Source of the DNA: Collybiopsis luxurians FD-317 M1
Lineage: Eukaryota; Basidiomycota; Agaricomycetes; Agaricales; Omphalotaceae
Assembly (NCBI GenBank): GCA_000827265.1
Contig: KN834772.1
Span: 655,346-719,345 of the forward strand
DNA length: 64,000 nucleotides
Reading direction: 5' to 3'
Shown here piece by piece: positions 56,932-64,000 of the stretch. The notes under the pieces were generated by a model that worked only from the letters and a program-made list of their open reading frames with translations, searched no databases and was not told the origin of the DNA. Position numbers and translations under genes: made by a program. The stretch's first letter is position 1. Every line of letters starts with the position of its first letter.

Positions 56932-57181
56932 GACGGGAATTCTCGGCAGGCTGAGGGCTGGCAGCACTTTGTCCCCCTTTATATAGAAATGCCCGCAAGG
57001 GGGTAAAATAGGTTGTGTGCGTTTTGGATCGAACTCCTAGAGCAAATTAGAGGACCAAAGATTCTAGAACGTATCCGATTAATTCAGGAAGGGGGAGGTT
57101 CGGAGTTTTTCAGGCATTCGTATCCCTATCTAGCGTATTTCACGAGTGAAATGCATCATACACTCCTGAATGCAGTCGAAT

Positions 57182-57729
57182 TTACACAGAGAGGACACCC
57201 AGCCATATCGCCATCAGCCCTGGATAAAACCATAAATCGAAAGTATATGCCCTCCAGACCCCGTTTGAGCTTCCTGTCGACATTACGCCAACAGCAGCTA
57301 ATGTGCGAGTAACACTAGCGCACTGTTCATCTTGTATCGACACGGCTGGGGCAAAAGAGGCTGTATCTGAGCATTGATCCATCAAACAATCCCGGGCAGT
57401 TCGCTGGACTTTGACACTAAGGCAAGCGCATTCGACATCCGTGCTGATTAAAGCCATAGGCTGGATCAGGACGGGCGGTGTTATTCCAGGTAGGAAAAGC
57501 TTACATTCCATTACAACCACCGCTTATAACAGCGTTGGTCAAGCAGCTGGTGATGCATGTGTAATTCGCTGACGTCGAGGACACTGTTTCGCCGTGAATC
57601 GAGTAAGATATTCGCTCCAATTTCAGCTAACGAGAGTCTTTCACCTGGAGCAGGGTATAGTGCTCTCGTGGTTCTTGGAAGCCACAGAGTGAACCAGAAA
57701 AGAAGGAGGATCGTCCCAGCGAGTCTCAT
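57182..57729 (-). CDS. Short CFEM-domain protein
   Basis: Three exons give 141 residues: 57729-57645, 57583-57505, 57443-57182. Seen: signal peptide (MRLAGTILLLFWFTLWLPRT), a CFEM domain with eight cysteines (YTCITSC, GGC, ECAC, DC, QC, QC) and, after a very short linker, a hydrophobic tail (LWFYPGLMAIWLGVLSV) that could be a GPI signal. It lacks the long Ser/Thr stalk of its neighbour, so the domain would sit close to the membrane. The frame is restored only by splicing at GTGAAA and GTAAGC. Confidence 0.82.
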
Positions 57730-57880
57730 AGTGCAAGAGTACAGAGGGGAGCAACGAAAGGAGCAATAAAAGAGCGTTGTCAAGGACGAACGAACCCCTG
57801 TAGTTCGAGGCTAGTCGGGCGGCAGTCGTTTAAAGTTATTCCTTGTGTGATTACATTGCAAGTCAGTACGTCTCGGGGGT

Positions 57881-58940
57881 TCAATCCAGGACAACTTCGT
57901 AGACTTCCTGTGCGACCTTTCTCCACAGTTCCCTCCCTTCCCTCCGTCCCTCCTGGATGACGTCTCCATTTTCCAGTTCCTCAGCTTCTGCAACTGCGAT
58001 GGCTTCCCCCAAGTCCTCCGCAAAAACCTCTCCATATTCGACCTCTAGATGGTGTAGCCTTTTCCCGACGATAATCAAGCTATGCAACGGAGGGCCAAAC
58101 TCGCTCGGTGGCGCACGCAATAATGACGTTAGTGGTCCTGCCAGAATTCGCTGCTGATCGAGACCGCCGACCCTGCCCATTGCTACAGCCAAAGTTTTTT
58201 CTGGATCCAATACACCCTCCCTGCGCATAGTCTCTATCTCCAGAAGTTGAGACACTGCTTGCGGTACTGTCATGTACCGTGGGGGCTCGTATATCTTTTT
58301 GCCTCTATGTAAACGCACAACTGAGAGAGCCGGTCGCAGCAACATGCACTCAATACTTACCTCGCTAGATTTTCCTCGCTCTGCTCCTTCACTTTGATGT
58401 CGAGTAATACGAGGGTATGGAGTCCACCGTTTATATTCTCTTTTATCCGATCGTAAAAACTATCGGGCTTCCAAGTCTCCGTGAAAAACACCAACGATAC
58501 TGTTTGTCCAAAGTTGTATAGCTGGAGCCCTGAGGCACCTACAGCGTTCATAATGGACGCATTATGGATGACCCGAGTCGGGATCCCGAGATGACGGGCG
58601 CGAATGAGAATGTCAGTGTGTGTGGTTGCACCAAAGGGATCCCCGACGACCAGCAAACATACATCTTCCTTGTCTGCACCTTTGAGTATTTCGTCACTTT
58701 CAGATTCTACCATATCCCGATCGGCAATGATTAATTCTTTTCCGTAAAATGATTCCAAACGATTTTTCTGAACCATTAGAATTGAAGTGTACGCTTCGAG
58801 ATATACGCGGGAAGCAGATTTTACTGCCTGGAATTTTTTGTGAACTATCGATGGGTGAAATGGGAGTGGATACATACTTCCAGTCCACGTAGAGTGATAT
58901 CCTTCTCATCGCAAAGGCCAAGGCCGATGATATAAAACAT
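57881..58940 (-). CDS. Diphthine methyl ester synthase DPH5
   Basis: SAM-dependent methyltransferase of the diphthamide pathway that modifies a histidine in translation elongation factor 2. Three exons give 317 residues: 58940-58878, 58827-58361, 58304-57881. Seen: [19 protein letters not shown] at the start, [31 protein letters not shown], the SAM-site [38 protein letters not shown] and [19 protein letters not shown], all characteristic of DPH5. Length is close to the usual 285-300. It is a housekeeping gene, and upstream is only a short gap. Confidence 0.96.
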
Positions 58941-59265
58941 GTAGGTCAAGCAATTTCACGGGTGACTGGAACTCGACTCGAGAGAGCTGTTACTAATCGT
59001 CACATGACTTGATTCCGGAACGCGTCGCATCCGACGCGTACTGTACATTTTGGAGTTTCTTGCCGACTGCGGCTTTTTGCAGCCTTTTATGCATCGAATT
59101 CATTATAAAAATACGTTGTATATCATATATATACTATATGACCTGACTGATAAGGTAACTACACGGATGAGGCGAGAATAAAACAAATGTTCCCGGAACA
59201 ACAACCACCTCTCTTTCATTCTTCGAAGGCGTATCCTGAATCCGCCATTGGTATACATCCTGACC
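58941..59265. other. Intergenic, no gene seen
   Basis: DPH5 promoter and 3' flank of the membrane protein gene, including an AT-rich stretch at 59100-59145. Confidence 0.45.
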
Positions 59266-60680
59266 TTAGTCCACCGTACTTCGCCATGAGTTACTGCGAT
59301 GTGGACTAAGGTCATTTGGACGGAGACTTTGCGGATCAAGCCCGTTTCGGGGAAGTTCTGGCAGTTCGAGTTCGTTTAGGGGGGTGTTTTCCGCGTCGAG
59401 GTCGTTCAGGGAAGCCTTTTCCGTGTCGAGCTCCGGTGGGGCCTTTTCCGACTGGAGCTTGTTCAAGGGAAGCATCTCCGGGTCGAACTTTGAATCATTC
59501 GTCCAATCTCGCTTTGGTCTTCTTAGGAAATAGCGAATAATGTAGAATATCGCTATAATTCCTAAGATGCCGCCGATGATTGCACCCACAAGAGTGCCCA
59601 CTAATTTGCTTTTTGAAGTAGAATGGCGGGAATCAGATGACCCAGATGAGTCAGGAGAAGCAGTGGGGTTGGATGAGCCTTCGGGAGAAGAAGAATTGGC
59701 AGGATTGGTTTTGATAATGAAGTACGATATAGTAAGATACTGGGGTGAGGTCGTAGTGTTGTAAGCGGTTGCGACTTCCAAGGAATGTTGAGAAGGAGAT
59801 AATTCGGATGTCGTGAAGAGTGGCCAATTCAGAACATTTGCAAGCTGACCGGTGTTAGCTACTGTTGTACCTCCGGGGAGATCAAAGTTAATCGAGTTCC
59901 CATCGATGGAATAGAAAGCAGTCGATGGATGATATTCGCCCCAATTCACAGAGTAAAGTGAAGCAGAAGTACCTATGAATGATTCACATTTGAAACTCTG
60001 GTTTTACCGATGAATTACTCACCGTTAAAGTTAAAAGTCATACTCGTTTCATCTTTATCTGTTGCATTCGAGCCAGATCCTTGATATGTCCATCCTCCCG
60101 AGCTGTTACTGTAGCTAACAGAGGGATCGCTGTTATGGACACGTAGAGTCACTGCATCTAGTGGATCGGATGGTAAAGGTTCGTATTGTATGCTGTCGAG
60201 CCAGAGCTGAGAGCTGCGAGGGGAAGTGGGAGGGAATGTAAAATTGACGACCAAATTATGCTCATCCGTTGAGCCGGCCAGCGTCCCCGCAGAGTCGCAT
60301 GCAATGTAGTTCGTGACTTGAACAGAGTCCTCGTAAGTGAAAGTTGCCAGGAGGTGGTTATCTACCATGCAGTTCCAGCTGGCGGAACCTATGAAGGCAA
60401 TTATGGCGCGGATAAATGAACCTTTGAGCAGGAAGATAGATGTTAATGCTGGAAGATCGTCAGAGAAAGATTTTTCTTCACCTTTAAAGTTGTAACTGAG
60501 GTAACCATTTGTTGTGGTGCCAGTGATTGTGTGATTGAATACCGGTCCTCCAGTACCTTCTTTGTCCAACGACCCAGTCGAGTCAAGGGAGAATGCTCCA
60601 GAGTACCGAATATTTGGATCAGTGTCATCCACAACGACCAACCGGGGAACAGCAGTATCTGGGACTGGTTCGTTTGACAT
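59266..60680 (-). CDS. Single-pass membrane protein of the agaricomycete two-domain family (copy 1)
   Basis: Three exons give 434 residues: 60680-60482, 60421-60023, 59972-59266. The extracellular part has two related beta-rich modules (PRLVVVDDTDPNIRYSGAF and VTLRVHNSDPSVSYSNSSGG each begin one). It also shows NYIACDSAGTL and INFDLPGGTTVANTGQLANV, and several N-glycosylation sites. A membrane helix (LVGTLVGAIIGGILGIIAIFYIIRYF) with a preceding Ser-rich stalk follows. The cytosolic tail repeats an acidic unit like PLNELDAEKA several times. The fold is widespread and of unknown function. There is no signal peptide at the chosen ATG; the frame is open further 5', so the true start may lie in an upstream exon. 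Confidence 0.8.
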
Positions 60681-62100
60681 TCGATATTCAGAGGGACGGA
60701 GGCGAGAAGCAAATCTATAAAAATGACCTGCAGGCAGAGAGTTTCCCAGACCTTTAAATATCGAACAAGAGGCAGTGAGAGCGAGCTTCCACAACAGAAT
60801 CTCTAGAATGTTCAATCACGGGATGCCAAAATACGACTCCTGCCACATCAAGGACCAAAAAATAGGTTTGCTCATGACATATATAGCAAAAGGTTCGAGC
60901 TCCCCTGCTAGCGTCGAGTCTGCTATAAACTGGGGTCCTAGAACTTATTAGATACTGCCTTCCTTGGATTGAACATTGTCGATTGTCAACGGGGAGTAGC
61001 TGAAAACCAACCGGCTGTCTGCAGCATGATCGTGACTGTAAATCGGATGTAATCAGGCTGTAATCATATTGATGAATGAAGGTAGGCGCTACTTCCTCAC
61101 TGCATGGATCAGTTCCGATGCTAAAGAATTGATGGTGGGCCCTTGGGGTAACTTTTCGGCAGTTTGGCGAGGTGAAGTTGTCGAGTTGAATATCGATATT
61201 CCTACTACCTTAGGTAGTGGGTCTTGTAGAGCAAAAACAATTCGAAATTGCACATTCGGTAAAGCGCAAAGAAGCTCACGCTTATTTTTGATGCCGCAAT
61301 TCCCTGCCTCGTGAGAATTTTCTGTACAGGATCCGTGGGAGGGCTTCGTCCGCGAGGTTCTGCTCCAACTTGTCGCCCACTTGTCGCCCCCTGCCTCAAC
61401 GAAGAAAGCTATGCCATTCAACCCACAGTCCAGCCGCTCGCATTTTGCGTCTAATTTTATCTTTCTTAAAGCTCAAGCTACGAAAACTCAGCCAAAGCGC
61501 TTCGCCTGCTGGGGGGAATACCCGAGAGTGTTTAGGTTATTTGTAAATCATAGACCCCACGCGATTCGAATCTACTTCAACGTATCTCTTTACACGTTTC
61601 TCGTCAGTCGTGCTATCCGTCGATTCCTCATCGACTCTTTTCATTCCTTTCCAATTACTTGAGTTCATGTTTCTCTCGTATCACACATCGCAAGCACCCG
61701 ACCCTAGGCACGTGGTACAGCTCATTTCTTTCGCCAGCATCACAGGCAGATTCCCGCCTCCTCAAGAGCTGCAACGGCAAAAGTGCCTAGCTTCCAGAAG
61801 CCTGGGAGCCGTGTATTCCTGCCTAACGCTTATTGTCGTAGCCTATGTAGGCTACCGAATGTTTAGACAAGTGTGATGAGATTGATTGCGTTGGATATAT
61901 CTGGGAGGTTCGGCATTTGGAACGATACAATTATGTTTGCGTGCCGGGGCTTTGTAGTTTGACGAGGGCTACGATACGAGTACAAATTTCCTGACTCACG
62001 AGATGGGTATCAATATGTTCGTCGTATTCTTTTGACTTGTTTGTAGTCGATTGTACCGTGTCTCATGTAGCCAATATCATTTTGATTAATTTATTCTACG
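60681..62100. other. Intergenic with one doubtful small frame
   Basis: No gene of a known family. The frames at 61089-61421 (-) and 61381-61662 (+) overlap antiparallel and look like chance. Confidence 0.4.
61667..61876 (+). CDS. Possible 69-residue tail-anchored protein
   Basis: An ATG-initiated frame ending in SCLTLIVVAYVGYRMFRQV, a plausible C-terminal membrane helix with a basic end. No homologue recognised and no supporting splice signals. It may be chance. Confidence 0.25.
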   Translation: MFLSYHTSQAPDPRHVVQLISFASITGRFPPPQELQRQKCLASRSLGAVYSCLTLIVVAYVGYRMFRQV

Positions 62101-62743
62101 GTGCATGGATGTCCTTCATGATTTTTGAACTCCCTGTACCAGTTCCAGCTGGTGTATGCAGCCTTTCTTGAATTGACATAATCATTTCTTAGATCACCCT
62201 CATCCCACTTCCACAGAAGTTTCGGGAGCTATTCCCAATGCTCTTTGGCCATATCACATCAACAAATCCATTCTAAGTTGGGTTTTTTCTTTTTTTGCTA
62301 GCAGGACAAACATGAACAGTCTGTAATCACCAAAATACCAGCTGTCTTTGTCCTTCCATGAATTTAGTGTAGAGAATGGTGATTATCGACGTGTAATTTA
62401 TTGGTCACATTCCGAAGATATTTAGATTATCCTGTAACAACTTTAGCTATAAAATCCTTTCAGCAATTTGAATATGCACAAGCAGCAGTAAATGAAAAGA
62501 TCTTGAGTGCTTGTATAGGTGGGCACAATGCCAATCACCAAGGTCTAAATTGCTCATTAAAAGGAAGATTGATATCTGCTCCATGTGATTTATACAGTAT
62601 GTACTACAAAACCTTCAGTGTTCATGAATCAAGCATGCAGTAGATGAAAATATATCAAATGTCCCAGAACAACTGAACATCAACCACCTTTCTCCCATTC
62701 TTGGAAGTATATTCTCAAACCACCATTGATATGCAACCTGACC
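62101..62743. repeat. CpG-depleted region
   Basis: Only about four CG dinucleotides occur in roughly 600 bases, in contrast to the flanking genes. No coding domain recognised. The depletion continues into the last bases before the stop of the next gene, where the homologous flank of copy 1 keeps its CpGs. It is probably a decayed repeat. Confidence 0.5.
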
Positions 62744-64000
62744 TCAGTCCACCGTACTTCGCACTGAGTTACTGCGACGTGGCCTAAGGTCGTTCGGGAG
62801 GAGATTCTGTGCATCGAGCCTGTTCGGGGGAAGCTGTTGTGGTTCCGACTCATTCAGGGGGGCTTTTTCCGGGTCGAAGTCATTCATGGAAGCCTTTTCC
62901 GCGTCGAACTCGTTCAGAGGGGTGTTCTTCAGTTCGAACCTGTTCAGGGGGAGCACTTCCAGGTCATGCTCTGGAATATTTGCCCAATCTCTTCTTTGTC
63001 TTTTTCGGAAATAGCGGATAATGTAAGATATCACTGCAATCACTACAATGCTGCCAACGATCGCACCCACAAGAGTGCTCACCAGCCGGACTTTTGAAGT
63101 AGAATGGCCGGAAACGGATGATCCGGATGATCCGGATGAGCCGGAATTACCGGCGGAATTGGATGAGCCCCCGGTGGAAGAGGAATTAGCGGGATTAGTT
63201 TTGATAATGAAATAGCTAATGGTGAGATACTGGGGGTAGGTCGTCGTGTTGTAAGCAGTCGCCACTTCCAAGGAATATTGAGAAGGAGGTAAGTCGGATG
63301 TCGTGAACAGTGGCCAGTTCTGCACGTCAGCTTGCTGACCAGTATTAGCTACCGTTGTACCTCCAGGGAGATCAAAATTTGTTGATTTTCCAGCGATGGA
63401 ATAAAAAGCAGTCGTTGGATTGTAACCCTTCCAAATCACAGAGTAAAGTGAAGCGGAGGTACCTATGAAGAATTCGCATTTTAATACTCTGGTTTAGTCA
63501 GTAAGATACTTACCGTTAAAGTTGAAACTCATGCTCGTTTCAGTACGATCCGTCGCATTTGAACCGACTCCTTGGTATGACCATGCTCCTGAGCTGTTAC
63601 TATAACTCACGAAAGGATCACTGTTATGAATACGGAGAGTCACTGCATCTAGTGGATCGGACAGTAAGGGTTGATATTGTATACTGTCAAGCCAGAGCGA
63701 AGAGTTGTGAGGGGAAGTGGGAGTGAAAGAGAAATTGATGTCCAAAGTATGCTCTGCTGTCGAGTCGGCCAGTGTCCCCGCAGAATCGCATGCAATGTAA
63801 TTGGTGACTTGGGCAGAGTCGACTGTGAAGCTCACAAGCAGGTGGTTATCTACGTTACAGCTCCAGCCAGATTCACCTGTGGCGGCAATCACGACACGAA
63901 CATATGAGCCTTCGAGGGGTAAGATAAATGTTAAGATTAGAAGATCGGCTGAGGAGGTTTCTTTCTTCACCTTTGAAGTTGTAACTGATAGTACCATTGG
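62744..64000 (-). CDS. Single-pass membrane protein (copy 2), 5' end off the edge
   Basis: Tandem paralogue of the gene at 59266-60680 in the same orientation. Exon 3 is 63462-62744, exon 2 is 63909-63514, and exon 1 begins at 63971 and runs off the right edge. Intron positions match copy 1, including the donor GTGAAG after the FKG codons. NYIACDSAGTL, NFDLPGGTTVANTGQ, the membrane helix (LVSTLVGAIVGSIVVIAVISYIIRYF) and the repeated acidic tail (PLNEFDAEKASMNDFDPEKA) are conserved. The stalk has gained Gly/Ser repeats relative to copy 1. No frame defect is visible in the part shown. Confidence 0.8.

Noticed and set aside
1..64000. CRISPR arrays, rRNA, riboswitches and bacterial-type operons
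   Set aside because: None seen. The window is spliced eukaryotic DNA, and no regularly spaced repeats or rRNA segments were found.

Overview
The window is nuclear DNA of a filamentous basidiomycete, most likely a mushroom-forming agaricomycete. The grounds are dense genes split by very short introns (mostly 45-66 nt), frequent micro-exons (10-20 nt), CFEM surface proteins, a 974-residue oligopeptide transporter, the agaricomycete-type single-pass membrane protein family near the right edge, and CpG-depleted repeat islands. The species cannot be named. Exon models below were spliced by hand; each keeps one open frame from ATG to stop and the summed exon lengths are multiples of three unless stated.

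Layout. 1-1990 is CpG-poor repeat DNA with a 112-bp inverted repeat, followed by a broken F-box/LRR-like remnant. 3.3-6.1 kb holds a divergent pair: a monoacylglycerol-lipase-like hydrolase and GEP4, the mitochondrial phosphatidylglycerophosphate phosphatase. 6.7-12.7 kb is a large tail-to-tail inverted duplication; each arm carries a 13-exon membrane-anchored FAD monooxygenase. 12.7-17.6 kb is gene-poor. 18.0-21.9 kb is an OPT transporter. 23.1-30 kb is a tandem segmental duplication of a convergent pair (HxxxD acyltransferase on +, FAD monooxygenase on -); both acyltransferases remain, but the first monooxygenase copy survives only as a 3' relic. Then come a haloacetate-dehalogenase-like hydrolase, a mitochondrial-type ABC half-transporter, a coiled-coil protein, a small unknown, SDE2, a SnoaL-like protein, a flavin amine oxidase, an ankyrin protein, the NADH pyrophosphatase NPY1, a broken unknown gene, a multi-pass membrane protein, HUB1, a small secreted protein, two CFEM proteins, DPH5, and two tandem copies of a single-pass membrane protein, the second running off the right edge.

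How the genes relate. The most coherent functional group is at 24-34 kb plus the inverted arms: three paralogous FAD monooxygenases, two acyltransferases and an alpha/beta hydrolase look like tailoring enzymes of secondary metabolism multiplied by local duplication. No backbone synthase is present. Several genes are housekeeping (GEP4, DPH5, NPY1, SDE2, HUB1). Unusually, five introns in four genes need a GC-AG splice pair with the identical donor GCAAGT, and the same window encodes HUB1 and SDE2, two ubiquitin-fold factors tied to non-standard splicing. That last link is only suggestive.
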